Positions 51,001 to 57,062 of a stretch of 64,000 nucleotides of DNA are shown here, one piece after another. This DNA is from Lytechinus pictus. Its lineage: Eukaryota > Echinodermata > Echinoidea > Temnopleuroida > Toxopneustidae. The notes beneath the pieces were generated by a model that searched no databases, was not told the origin of the DNA, and saw only the letters and a program-made list of their open reading frames with translations. Position 1 is the stretch's first letter, and each line of letters begins with the position of its first letter. The position numbers and the translations under genes were made by a program. The DNA lies in assembly GCF_037042905.1 (NCBI RefSeq), contig NC_087252.1, positions 18,989,701 through 19,053,700 on the forward strand. Reading direction: 5' to 3'.

Positions 51001-52710
51001 CCGAAGACATTTATTCAACAGGCAGTGGGTTTACTACAGGCATGGAACACCGACTTTCACAGCATCAATCCTGTCATCATCTTGAGTTCTATATTGGAGA
51101 AATTGAATCATGATTCTGCGAATAAATTTTTCATTGGTAGGTCCAAATGTCCAAATGTTCTATCGTCAGTCGCCATTACGTCGTAAAATAGGGGTATGTT
51201 CGTTATTGAATGGTTCGTTATTGCGAAGCTTCGAATATTCCGAAGGTTCTGAATTTCGAATTTAAATGTTTCTTAATCCGAAAACGAAATAAGGTTCGTT
51301 ATTCAAATGGTTCGTTTGTCAGAAAACGAATTAAGGTTCGATCTTCCGAAGGTTCGCTAATAAAAAAAGAAATAAGGTTCGTTATTCCGAAGGTTCGTCA
51401 ATCCGAAAATAAAATAATCTGTGTCGAAGACGGAAAAACAGGAAGGGTAAGCGTGATTGAGAGGGATGGGAACACCAGCTGTTCTAATTATTGTTACGAC
51501 TTACGAGGGTGGATAGGGAGGGGCGGCGAAGCGTATTTTCAACGAAATCACGCAGATGACAATCTCATGGTGAAAATATCCGTTTGCACCAAATTTCCAA
51601 TTTTGACATGTAATTGCCCTTTTTAGCTTTGCCCAGCCCCATGCGAAAATACGTTCTGCCGACCCTGCCTCCCCATCCTCATACCAATCATTTGAACGGC
51701 AACGGTGCCCCCCCCCCCCCCCCTCACCATCACCACGTTTGCCCTTCCGGTTTTCAAGGCTTCGCAACCATGGCTATAGATTATTATATTTTTTCGGATT
51801 AACGAACATTCGAAAAAACGAACCTTATTTCGTTTTCGGACTACCTATCGCCCTTCAGAGAGTAACAAACCCTACTTTTTTATAAGCAAACCTCTGGAAT
51901 AAAGAACCTTCAGAATAAAGCCGCATTTGTTTGGATGAACGAACTTTTTTTTCGTATTCGGAAAAACGAACATCGAGTTATAGGGAATTTACGTGTTTCG
52001 GAGTAACGATCCTTTGGAACTACGGTGTGTAACAGTAAATTTCCCTTTTTAAGATAAATTTTGGTCACCCGTTAATGCAAACTTCAGAAAAAGCTTGACA
52101 TCATGATGATAAATCAGAATCGAAAGTGAAACTCTTTCCTTGAGCTTCCAAACAGCATTTGAAGCTTATCATTTACTCCAGTTTTCAATAAACCCTGAGA
52201 CCTAGACCTCTACTACACCAGGCCTCATGTTTCTTATACCAAAGCTATCACTCTGGTGACCCTACATCATGAATAATTATAACTTATCGTTCATCAGTCT
52301 ATCTTAAACTTCGTTTACTTACCTCTCCCAGTCACATGTGGTGATATAACATATTATGATATTGGCTGCTCTATTGGTTCCTCATCGCATAAGCTTTAAT
52401 GCGATAAAAAGTATTCAACATGACCCACTTAAGTCTTCAAACTGCCTACATCCACCTTAAAAGATTGGCAATGGATTTTGCCCCATAGCATACTCTTGTA
52501 TAGAACCCAGGCCGAGAAGGTTACGAAATGTGCTTACTCCACGCCATTAATTTGTCAATCAAGTGCCACTTGTAGCATCAAAGACTTCATTATGTGAATT
52601 ACGTTTTGTTATCAGCGTGCATTTCACAGTTTACCCATCTGTCTAAAAGGAAGGGTTTATTTGTTTCCTTAAACTATTTGTGAGAATTGTAAAAAATAAA
52701 TAAAAAAATG

Positions 52711-52749
<39 letters not shown>

Positions 52750-55700
52750 TCTGAATTGTTGCAAGTATGCAAGTCTTCATAAGAACAAAACATAATTAAT
52801 CATCAATATGATCAAGGAGTGCCTGACTATGTATAAAAAATCAAAGTTAGGAGAGAACGTGTTTGGACAGTGTACTCTGTGGTGATAGTTTTAAAAAGCA
52901 GTGAAAAAATATAGACATTGTTTCACTGCCCAATAGCATGCCACCGTGTAGATGATGTTTTGTGAAAACTTGAATATTGCCTTAAAGATTATTTGTCACC
53001 CTAACCCGAAAAAATCAAAGCTAATCTATTAAACATAGTGGTATATCGATTGGCTATAAAGGGATTACATTGCCGAGTTTCCATCCTATTCTATGCTTCA
53101 GAAATTGATTTAAATGTAAAAGAAGTTATATACATTTACTATTATTATTATCATTTAAAAGGTTTCAAGTTTATATCGTCCCCGTCATAAGAGGAACCCA
53201 TTCTTAGTAGTCGACACGGTTGGGGATATAACAACTGAAATGAAAAGAATACTTTCATAAAAACGTTTAATCTGTGGGTTTTTTGTTATTTGTTTTTATC
53301 TTTGTGTAATTTCCCCTAGTACCTCGTGACAAGAAACAAGTTTTAGAAGACAGCGAGAGGACAAAATATAGCAGAGATTTCTCAAAAAAGCATGTTGACA
53401 TGCTTTCCACCATTATAAAAAATGTCAGAGGTGATAACAAGCCACTACACAACATGAAAGTCTTAAGAGACAACCCTGAAGTCCTTTTTAACACCGAGAT
53501 AATGCTTCGTGATTGGTGGAATAAACAGCAGTACAGCTATTACAGAAGGAGATGTATACTAGATGGTGCAGTCACCGTACATAGTGTACAAACAAATGCG
53601 ACGGAAGATATTAAACTTAAAATCTCCGAAGCATGCCTAGGTGAGTTTAAAATTTGCAGACTTCAGAGTTTTCCCCTATACCCTCTTTTATCGTTTGCTT
53701 CTATTGTGACTACTATTAAATTGTTTGCTCTATTCATTTTTTGGTTACGTGCTTTTGACTGTTTGAGATGATTACCTTTGACCACTTTAATTGTTTTTTC
53801 TCACCTTTTGGTATCATTACGTCGACTTATATACAATGAATACTATCAATTATTGCGTGAATAGTTATTACAAACATATTATTTTATGTTTGTTACTTTT
53901 AACGCTTTCCAATAGCTCCTTTAGGAGGCAACCCTTCTTTGCAATTAAGACAAACTCCACTGAATATACCGTATACATAAATGTATATGTTTAACAGTAT
54001 TAAAATATTACCTTTGGAATGTAAGGAATGTAAGGAGAGTGAAAAGGGATATTGAATGGCAATGATATTGGTTCAGTTATGTAATTGAAAGTTCATCACT
54101 ATAAGAAATATAAATAAATACAATGTATATACACATCTTTACCAGTATGGACATTTTACTTTGAACTATTCAGTATTTCGATACGGCAAATTTACTGGAT
54201 TAAAAAAAAAAAAAAAAACATTAACCTTTCATGTATTTTCGTCGCCAAGATCATGTTCGAGTATTCAATCATAATACATGCACTATCATTGAAATAACTT
54301 ACTATCTCATTGTTTGTAGTGGAGCTTAATATTCAACTCGTAATGATTATGTGTTACTTAATATCTCATCTCATAATGCAGTAACTGATCAGTGGCCATC
54401 CAACGACGAATTGAAGCTCATTGCTGATCACATTGATAACAAATATACCAAACATATTCGGGAACGTCTTGAACTGACCAATCTATCTCAGAATTCAAAT
54501 AGAAACGATGTATTTGACGCTTTATGCGCTTGGAGACAATCAATGAAAGAGGACTTTCCGACGATGTATAGGATGCTGCTATCTGCTCTAAAGGACACGA
54601 ATGTTTCTGGTGAGAATAACTAAGACCTTTTTAATTATTCATAAATATAATTTTAAAATGTATTATCAAAAACACGGTTTCCATTCATCGGCATTCGATA
54701 TCCCGAATGCATGGAGTATGCATAATCGTTGGCTGAACAGACAAAATAAAGGATCGTGTACATTTTCATTTTAATGATATCCTCATAATAAGACATCATT
54801 TCTCATCGTTGAAAGGCTATGTAAAGTTTCCCAGATGAAAATTACAAAAAAAATAGCTTCGATGACATGCATGAACCGTTTTACGTTCTTCAAATTTCGT
54901 GAAATACGATCAACTGAGTTCACTTTTCTTTTCAGGCTTACTTTCACCCCTGAAGATGGATGACATTCAAAGGGCTGAGTACGTAGAGATAGCATTCAAT
55001 CTACTCATGACTGATATCCTTCCAGTAGTCAGCCATCTTGGAATCAATGAAACGAAGTTGTCGTCATACAGACCAGCATTCGAGCCGTCTCATCTCCAGG
55101 AAGGGACAATTGGGCTCGTTTCAACCTTAATAACGTTTTTGGATAAGAATAAACAGAGAGAGGACTTGTGCAGAAAGCTCAAAGAGGGGGGATTCCCTTC
55201 CAGCATTCAACTGAATATAATTGGTACGTTCATTTGATCTTGAATTAAAGTTCTACTTGGTAAAAGCCATAAATAATTTTACCTTAAATTCAAACAACAT
55301 AGAGAGTGTTCTGGTGGCAGCCGATGAAATCAAAACTAAAAATCGAATGAAAACGAAATTACACAAATGTTCGCCCATACACCTTTATCAAGTGTTTGAT
55401 AAAATCAAAGTACCACAGATAAACAGCGCACACTCTGCTCTAGCGTCCTGTGGTGCGATTACATTTTTTTTTGGGGGGGTTCGTTTCACTTTAATTCGAT
55501 TTGAAAACATTCAATACGTTGAGGTTTTTTCAAATTAATTGCACAAAATAATGTCTGTTATTTTCATTTTACTATCTATTTTCATTCCCAAGCCCATCAA
55601 ATGTCTTACGGAGAACTTTCGGCAATGTTCACATCACCGACAAGATGTAAGACGAGTGCTGATGAAAAGACAGAAGCCACACAACATGAACCTCAAGAAG

Positions 55701-57062
55701 GAGATTCCTTGCTGGCTCAAGAAGAAATCCAAGCCCCTGACACGACCACTACACCTGTGAAGCCTAAAGTTACGAAGGCCGCAGAGTCCACGAAAGGTTT
55801 CAGCCGTATCAAGAACATTCTACGCAGCAACTCGTCAAAACAGAGCCCCGATACCACACAACAAGAGAAGAAATCAAAGGAAGGAGGCACTTCCCTAGGT
55901 GAATCAACAACAAAAACCTCGTTGGATACAGCCATAGCGATGGAATCGTTTGTCGTAAAAGTCGCAGAAGCTTTGCCAGTCGCCAAAGAAAGAGCAACCA
56001 CCCTAAATGACACAACATTTCCTATTGAACCTTGTGTCGGAACATTTGAAGCTAGTCGGCATCTCAGCGAGATCATGAAGACACTAAACTTGTCAGTTGA
56101 AGATGTTAGCTCCTCAGTGGACAACAATCCGGATGAGTTCACACTGTTCAAGATGTGGAAAGATAAAACACGTTTTTCTGCCGTCAGTGAACGAGCATCA
56201 GTTATAAAATGTCTGCAGGACTCGGGGAAATGTGAACTGGCGAGATCAGTAATCGAAGGTAATTATTCAGCACAGAGAGACAACAAATACATAGAGATTT
56301 ATTGAAAACAGACTTTACAGTTTGAATGCTCCTTATCTTTTAGCTGTTGTAATTTACCACATTTGATATAAATTATAGTCCATTTTATGTAATGATGAAG
56401 TTGGAAATGGGGAAATTTATCAGGACTGCGCATAAAGATTTTTCAAAGGGGCAGGACAACCCAAACCTGGTGTTGTATAACTACAAGGCCCAGACCACTA
56501 TTTACCCTTCTTTATCCATTCCCTTTTTCTCTCTATTTTTTCTTCATCGGGGCTTCATGCCACGGTGATTCTAATTTACCCCAATAAACCATTTTGAACT
56601 TACGTTTCCTTGTTGTTTGAAAAGAAATAGTTGAACTCTTTATTTAATCATTAGTTATATTTTGTTTTTATCAGTATTAGTGACACTAACTGCTATCATC
56701 CGACAATATATTTCTTATTTGTAGGCAAATTCGTACCAGAAGAGGTCAACCTCTCATTCGTCAAACACATTGCCAAGAAGGCGAAAGCCAACAACCAGTT
56801 GAAAGAGATAGCTGAGGCGTTTGGTATTGAGAAAGGCTTTGAAGAAAGTCAAGGTTCGGATGATGCTATTAGTGAGACCATTTGGAACAGACTTCGATCC
56901 ACCAAAATGTGGAAAGTGGTAAAAGATGGTAAAAGTCAGATGGTACAAAGCCAAGCTCTTATTGTCAATCAAGCCGACGAACTTGTAGAATATGGATTTC
57001 TGGACTTTGCTCGGGAACTTCTAATCATATACCAGCATAAAAAAAAAATTAATGCAAAATGA
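24316..57062 (+). CDS. Ig-domain transmembrane receptor with seven death-fold modules (13 coding exons)
   Basis: Coding exons: 24316-24376, 25965-26309, 26616-26933, 47515-47877, 48513-48566, 49227-49247, 50038-50292, 50855-51136, 53320-53640, 54382-54609, 54936-55223, 55593-56258, 56725-57062. They total 3540 bases: 1179 residues plus TGA. Every junction is GT-AG and phase 1. Order: signal peptide (1-20), Ig1 (21-135), Ig2 (136-241), Ig3 (242-362), membrane helix (about 355-378), microexon (381-387), then seven modules of about 75-110 residues with the helix patterns and W/hydrophobic spacing of death-fold domains. Extracellular Asn sites (NHT, NNT, NKS, NRS, NAS) fit a glycoprotein. The last two exons have a close paralogue at 5099-5992. 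Role inferred: cell-surface recognition coupled to death-fold assembly. The death-fold calls are by eye, and UNC5-like ZU5 or TIR domains are absent. Additional exons inside the 20.6-kb intron 3 cannot be excluded. Confidence 0.75.
24491..25108. mobile_element. piggyBac-like MITE in receptor intron 1
   Basis: The unit is bounded by TTAA on both sides (24487-24490 and 25109-25112). It starts CCCTAA and ends TTAGGG, the TTAA/CCCT end pattern of piggyBac elements. Further inward each end carries AAGAAG/CTTCTT and a G- or C-run. No transposase frame. The assignment rests on the ends only. Confidence 0.6.
25965..26309 (+). CDS. Receptor exon 2: Ig-like domain 1
   Basis: The 115-codon symmetric exon shows the Ig pattern: LTCRF for the first Cys, FWKK for the core Trp and DRGRFIC for the second Cys with its upstream Asp-x-Gly. 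An NHT glycosylation site lies just before the second Cys. Acceptor TTTCTAG, donor G|GTAAGA. Confidence 0.85.
26616..26933 (+). CDS. Receptor exon 3: Ig-like domain 2
   Basis: A 106-codon symmetric exon with RVPCQV (Cys), VSWFG (Trp), GEYSLVIYNV and EGLYFCVV (second Cys). It looks like a V-set or variable-like fold. Acceptor TGTATAG, donor G|GTACAT. It is followed by the 20.6-kb transposon-filled intron. Confidence 0.85.
28770..30670 (+). pseudogene. 3' end of a CR1/L2-like LINE, split by a hAT insertion
   Basis: The frame at 28793-29149 has the classic ORF2 C-terminus: YKLGVLVFKALN, PPYISELL, SLRSA, LWNSLPQFIRRA and FESYLKTFLF, ending at a normal stop. The 3' untranslated part continues to 29233, is interrupted by the hAT-type element, and resumes at 30618 to end in a CATCATCAT tail (about 30648-30668). 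5' truncation removes the reverse-transcriptase core. Such truncation is normal for LINE copies. Its nesting order (LINE older than hAT) is certain from the split. Confidence 0.75.
29234..30609. mobile_element. Non-autonomous hAT element (1376 bp) with 8-bp target duplication
   Basis: Starts CAGTGGCGTAGCTAGG and ends CGTAGCTACGCCACTG. It is flanked on both sides by the exact 8-base duplication CCCAGCTG (29226-29233 and 30610-30617), diagnostic of hAT elements along with the CAGTGGCG end. Internally it has G-runs, a degenerate tandem array of about 110-115-bp units carrying GCGAGCGCGAAGCGCGAGC (near 29470, 29596, 29706, 29818, 29932), then an oligopyrimidine tract. It encodes no transposase. 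Pieces of the same family lie at 1-830, 2880-3315 and 35140-37935. Confidence 0.92.
30849..32640 (-). pseudogene. L1-Tx1-like LINE, ORF2 C-terminal part, 5'-truncated and broken
   Basis: Reading on the - strand: a first block (32630-32340), a frameshift near 32340, a 402-residue block to 31141, a stop, then a final block to TAA at 30991-30993. Features include VGKICVIKTLLMPPLLYLLS, FIWNGG, GLKMVDPYTFSLA, a zinc-knuckle-like zf-RVT segment (CSFCKRD ... IVHIFCDCP) and the terminal KNGKLPVHFKKW. These are the thumb and C-terminal zinc parts of Tx1-clade ORF2; the catalytic YxDD is absent. AATAAA (30875-30880) and an A-rich tail mark the 3' end. It is a dead copy lying opposite to the host gene. 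Confidence 0.8.
32641..33389. other. Noncoding filler inside the 7-kb element
   Basis: No recognisable motif. A 106-residue open frame at 32799-33119 has no family features and probably reflects decayed transposon sequence. Confidence 0.4.
33390..33745 (+). pseudogene. Eroded CR1/L2-like reverse-transcriptase palm fragment
   Basis: Across frame shifts the + strand reads a segment like RPDGISAALLNE, then ILPAISLLFLASL, YKKG and LTNYTPIQI. This corresponds to the GPDGIS ... YRPIS region of CR1/L2-type reverse transcriptases. The key Gly before PDG is lost and frames are broken. It is not collinear with the C-terminal fragment at 28793, so it is a different insertion. Confidence 0.55.
34558..35139. 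other. Unique intronic DNA, no feature seen
   Basis: Ordinary AT-rich sequence of receptor intron 3. Two complementary open frames of 76 residues at 34620-34866 have no recognisable content. Confidence 0.5.
36230..36440 (+). repeat. 15-bp minisatellite
   Basis: About 14 copies of GGTAAAAATGGCAGA with small changes. Because the period is a multiple of three, it stays open in several frames on both strands. These frames are artefacts and are not called as genes. Confidence 0.9.
36441..37900. other. Insertion-like sequence between two parts of the array, no gene
   Basis: AT-rich sequence with no domain-like frame. A weak return of the minisatellite wording ('ggtaaagatggcagaggc') appears at 36720-36738. 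Confidence 0.45.
38059..38160 (-). repeat. Inverted 102-bp copy of the Penelope-like coding region at its own 5' end
   Basis: 38059-38160 is the reverse complement of 39835-39936, essentially identical over the whole stretch. Inverted or rearranged 5' ends are a known trait of Penelope-like elements. The apparent start of the upstream open frame (ATG at 38036) is therefore inside a rearranged region and is unlikely to be the true protein start. Confidence 0.9.
38164..40551 (+). pseudogene. Penelope-like reverse transcriptase with GIY-YIG domain, broken
   Basis: Three collinear pieces. The first (to 38911) carries the N-terminal domain and the start of the RT (KPADKGGAIVVW, YLLPKIHK, GRPIVSTCN). 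After a frameshift near 38900 comes the palm (FTMDISSLYTNIP, KQHKGVAMGTKMGPSYA, RYIDDYLG with the catalytic YIDD, DFLDISI). A single TAA at 39499-39501 interrupts VFYKP-type sequence. The third piece continues through the thumb to the endonuclease: CTTRNVVYAIRCSRC and LYIGETKRRL (the GIY and YIG halves) preceded by a Cys-rich CGRPRCNTCPY segment. A MITE then splits the tail, which resumes as VATHFNQPGH and ends at TGA 40549-40551. Catalytic residues are intact, so only three lesions separate it from a full frame. Confidence 0.85.
40210..40356. mobile_element. 147-bp palindromic MITE inside the Penelope-like gene
   Basis: Starts GGGGCCCGTTGCAGAAAGAG and ends with its complement finishing CGGGCCCC. 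The unit is nearly a complete inverted repeat. It interrupts the endonuclease tail between codons for NTP and GLPVATHF, so its insertion is younger than the host element. A related but eroded unit lies at 57366-57451. Confidence 0.85.
40759..40781 (+). ncRNA. Candidate hammerhead ribozyme core in the Penelope-like 3' region
   Basis: CTGAAGA (fits CUGANGA) is followed by a 4-bp stem (GGTC, loop TAT, GACC) and GAAA, the order of a hammerhead core with stem II. Penelope-like elements are known to encode minimal hammerheads. I could not identify convincing stems I and III or the cleavage site around it, and one extra A sits at the base of stem II. Confidence 0.4.
40941..40974. repeat. Split dispersed repeat, left half
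   Basis: 'cccccctacc ... gatttccgcccatg' matches (reversed) the sequence near 27365-27400 ('gttatgggcatgggcggaaat'). Its other half ('cccataactacta') lies just beyond the foldback at 46162-46175. The foldback therefore inserted into a copy of this repeat. Confidence 0.6.
40998..41170. repeat. Foldback outer array, left arm (14-15-bp units)
   Basis: Degenerate tandem copies of CCCTTTGACCCATG, shifting inward to 'cctttagtccggtcagc' variants. Several adjacent half-sites read TGACCTTTGACCC, the complement of a direct-repeat-1 nuclear-receptor site. Confidence 0.85.
41215..41660. repeat. Direct duplication within the foldback left arm
   Basis: Two successive segments (about 41215-41440 and 41455-41655) share 'gcaaccaccgtgatgtcat', 'aattacccttat', 'attgcaccaccg', 'tttcctatt' and 'agatatgtcaagtgcc'. 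The mirror copies lie at about 45475-45935 in the right arm. Confidence 0.75.
42343..42993 (-). CDS. C2H2 zinc-finger protein, foldback left-arm copy
   Basis: An intact 216-residue frame from the ATG at 42993 (MNTLDMSNRYAC); an upstream in-frame extension lacks an ATG. Residues about 11-33 form one C2H2 finger: CSRC, then 12 residues, H-x4-H (QRHEQNEH). After the finger come an acidic Ser/Glu/Asp-rich segment (about 35-85), a helical region (AYRGWLDQAMTATEDLRDEK ... KAKAHVKLLWAVK ... FFDLYSQFLQQ) and an acidic tail (GDDDDNDDGGEETEVEDGAYN split by few residues). The product is probably nuclear and DNA-binding. It has no transposase motif. It is transcribed away from the centre, with the decamer array directly upstream. 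The family is unknown to me. Confidence 0.75.
   Translation of the reverse strand: MNTLDMSNRYACSRCDKTFSRKYDMQRHEQNEHDTGEETSEDEDSDPSSQMQRVEESNDDSGTSVSESDGHESSMTANMEETEDNLAYRGWLDQAMTATEDLRDEKYQKYISEGMEEEDAKAKAHVKLLWAVKRIFFDLYSQFLQQKMYLEDADINHEIVSDLTERLENGMEFRKAVQRVLARHGSRFDGLFQYQGDDDDNDDGGEETEVEDGAYN
43098..43450. repeat. Decamer array, foldback left arm
   Basis: About 35 tandem decamers reading TTCTTACGGA / TTTTTACGGA on the + strand, mostly alternating so that the A5-tract recurs every 20 bp. The array directly precedes the zinc-finger gene on the - strand. Open frames crossing it are artefacts (10-bp units repeat in frame every 30 bases). Confidence 0.9.
43456..43540. other. Unique centre of the foldback element
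   Basis: About 85 bases not repeated in the arms ('catgctgcattggtcattcc ... attatatgaaaatttttatg'). It would form the loop of the hairpin. No frame or motif recognised. Confidence 0.7.
43541..44013. repeat. Decamer array, foldback right arm
   Basis: About 47 decamers TCCGTAAGAA / TCCGTAAAAA, with occasional TCCGCAAAAA. It is longer than the left array. A long open frame on the - strand (43529-44050) arises from the repeat and is rejected as a gene. Confidence 0.9.
44119..44769 (+). CDS. C2H2 zinc-finger protein, foldback right-arm copy
   Basis: Mirror copy of the gene at 42343-42993, also an intact 216-residue frame, start ATG at 44119. By eye only three residues differ: R/H in WAVKRIFF versus WAVKHIFF, and KM/NV in LQQKMY versus LQQNVY. 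The frame kept open in both copies suggests selection, gene conversion or recent origin. The two copies diverge from a common centre and would produce complementary transcripts only if read-through occurs. Confidence 0.75.
   Translation: MNTLDMSNRYACSRCDKTFSRKYDMQRHEQNEHDTGEETSEDEDSDPSSQMQRVEESNDDSGTSVSESDGHESSMTANMEETEDNLAYRGWLDQAMTATEDLRDEKYQKYISEGMEEEDAKAKAHVKLLWAVKHIFFDLYSQFLQQNVYLEDADINHEIVSDLTERLENGMEFRKAVQRVLARHGSRFDGLFQYQGDDDDNDDGGEETEVEDGAYN
45950..46148. repeat. Foldback outer array, right arm
   Basis: Mirror of the left outer array with extra units ('aaaggtcaaaggctgaccgg', 'gggtcaaagggcat'). It includes GGGTCAAAGGTCA, a consensus direct-repeat-1 nuclear-receptor site. Confidence 0.85.
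46170..46708. other. Intronic DNA, no feature except a C14 run
   Basis: A C-run lies at 46621-46634. No gene or repeat boundary recognised. Confidence 0.5.
46709..46918. repeat. MITE-like repeat of AACAGTGTGA inverted motifs
   Basis: 'gtttgagaatttcaacagtgtg' near 46709 faces 'tcacactgttaaaatttgaac' (46807-46826). Further CACACTGT/ACAGTGTG motifs lie on both sides to 46890. It is probably one palindromic unit followed by a partial second one. Confidence 0.6.
46919..47514. other. Intronic DNA before exon 4, no feature except a T17-G8 junction
   Basis: A homopolymer junction lies at about 47191-47220. An open frame running into exon 4 from 47361 reads through the acceptor and is not coding upstream of 47515. 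Confidence 0.5.
47515..47877 (+). CDS. Receptor exon 4: Ig-like domain 3 and juxtamembrane stalk
   Basis: A 121-codon symmetric exon. EEITCNAN gives the first Cys and NEVYICVAT the second; the core Trp position is Leu/Tyr (DLYFQL), so this is a divergent Ig fold. It carries clustered glycosylation sites (NNT, NKS, NRS, NAS) and ends in the hydrophobic start of the membrane helix (AAFIVPIV). Acceptor TTAAAACAG, donor T|GTAAGT. Confidence 0.7.
47878..48512. other. Receptor intron 4 with simple repeats
   Basis: TCTG/TC dinucleotide tract at about 48034-48082 and a G9 run at 48118. No gene. Confidence 0.7.
48513..48566 (+). CDS. Receptor exon 5: transmembrane helix
   Basis: An 18-codon symmetric exon: LTLFITTGMLTMTVFYRR. 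Joined to the end of exon 4 it makes one hydrophobic helix of about 23 residues followed by basic residues, the expected stop-transfer pattern with the C-terminus inside the cell. Acceptor CTCCCTGCAG, donor C|GTAAGT. Confidence 0.8.
49227..49247 (+). CDS. Receptor exon 6: 21-base microexon
   Basis: Encodes R-KTPNVK, a basic juxtamembrane spacer. Acceptor TTTTTCATCTAG and donor G|GTAATG fit the phase-1 pattern of the gene. Because it is symmetric it could be skipped without changing frame. Its small size makes it the least certain exon. Confidence 0.6.
49248..50037. other. Receptor intron 6 with a LINE-like tail
   Basis: 49690-49848 ends in TAAATAAATAAAATAAATAAA after 'ttgcctcgaaatgaaa', the look of a LINE 3' tail. 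The frame just before it has no domain features. Confidence 0.45.
50038..50292 (+). CDS. Receptor exon 7: death-fold module 1
   Basis: An 85-codon symmetric exon. LWKLVELAFMYKE, then LCTWKETTTKKRQRKVLKEK and KTLWGL give the helix pattern of a death-fold domain, including the Leu-x-x-Trp of helix 5. The end is strongly basic. Acceptor TTTCCTTCAG, donor G|GTATGG. Confidence 0.7.
50855..51136 (+). CDS. Receptor exon 8: death-fold module 2
   Basis: A 94-codon symmetric exon with ITKFLESLGIDHSNIRG, QAVGLLQAWN and ILEKLNHDSANKFF. This is the clearest death-domain-like pattern of the seven (the L-x-x-W, then ILxxL-x-x-D-x-A spacing). Acceptor TTTCATCAG, donor G|GTAGGT. Confidence 0.75.
51185..52035. 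repeat. Foldback-like repeat with GGTTCGTTATTCCGAA tandem ends in intron 8
   Basis: 51195-51415 carries direct copies of 'aaggttcgttattccgaagg' and 'aatccgaaaacgaaataagg'. 51790-52020 carries complements ('ggattaacgaacattcg', 'cgaaccttatttcgttttcg', 'cggaaaaacgaaca'). The centre includes a C15 run near 51708. Open frames in this unit come from the repeat and G/C-rich centre. Confidence 0.75.
52036..53319. other. Remainder of receptor intron 8
   Basis: A TA microsatellite at about 52717-52746; otherwise no gene or repeat recognised. Confidence 0.6.
53320..53640 (+). CDS. Receptor exon 9: death-fold module 3
   Basis: A 107-codon symmetric exon. After a charged lead (KQVLEDSERTKYSRDF) the module shows HVDMLSTIIKNVRGDN, LRDNPEVLFNTEIMLRDWWN and RRRCILDGAV, matching death-fold helices with a doubled Trp at the helix-5 position. 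Acceptor TTTCCCCTAG, donor G|GTGAGT. Confidence 0.65.
53641..54381. other. Receptor intron 9, no feature seen
   Basis: AT-rich with an A16 run near 54204. No recognised element. Confidence 0.55.
54382..54609 (+). CDS. Receptor exon 10: death-fold module 4
   Basis: A 76-codon symmetric exon, the most compact module: DELKLIADHIDNKYTKHI, RLELTNL, DALCAWRQSM and MYRMLLSALKD. The order of helices and the AL-x-x-W motif fit a death domain well. Acceptor CTCATAATGCAG, donor G|GTGAGA. Confidence 0.75.
54936..55223 (+). CDS. Receptor exon 11: death-fold module 5
   Basis: A 96-codon symmetric exon: IAFNLLMTDILPVVSHLGI, ETKLSSY, GLVSTLITFLDKN and LCRKLKEGGFPSS. The Trp of helix 5 is Phe here. This is one of the weaker matches. 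Acceptor CTTTTCTTTTCAG, donor G|GTACGT. Confidence 0.6.
55593..56258 (+). CDS. Receptor exon 12: low-complexity linker plus death-fold module 6
   Basis: The longest exon (222 codons). About 150 residues are Thr/Ser/Lys/Glu-rich and probably disordered (for example DTTTTPVKPKVTKAAESTKG), with many possible phosphorylation sites. The end is a death-fold module: HLSEIMKTLNLSVEDV, DEFTLFKMWKDK, VIKCLQDSGKCELARSVIEG. The acceptor CATTCCCAAG is weak in its final bases but keeps phase 1. The last part is 74 % identical (32/43 by hand) to the paralogous exon at 5099-5312. Confidence 0.75.
56725..57062 (+). CDS. Receptor exon 13: death-fold module 7 and C-terminus
   Basis: A 112-codon final exon ending TGA at 57060-57062. 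LSFVKHIAKKAKANNQLKEI, AEAFGI, DAISETIWNRL, then QADELVEYGFLDFARELLII and a Lys-rich tail. Homologous to the last exon of the upstream paralogue (5634-5992). Acceptor TTCTTATTTGTAG. Confidence 0.8.
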
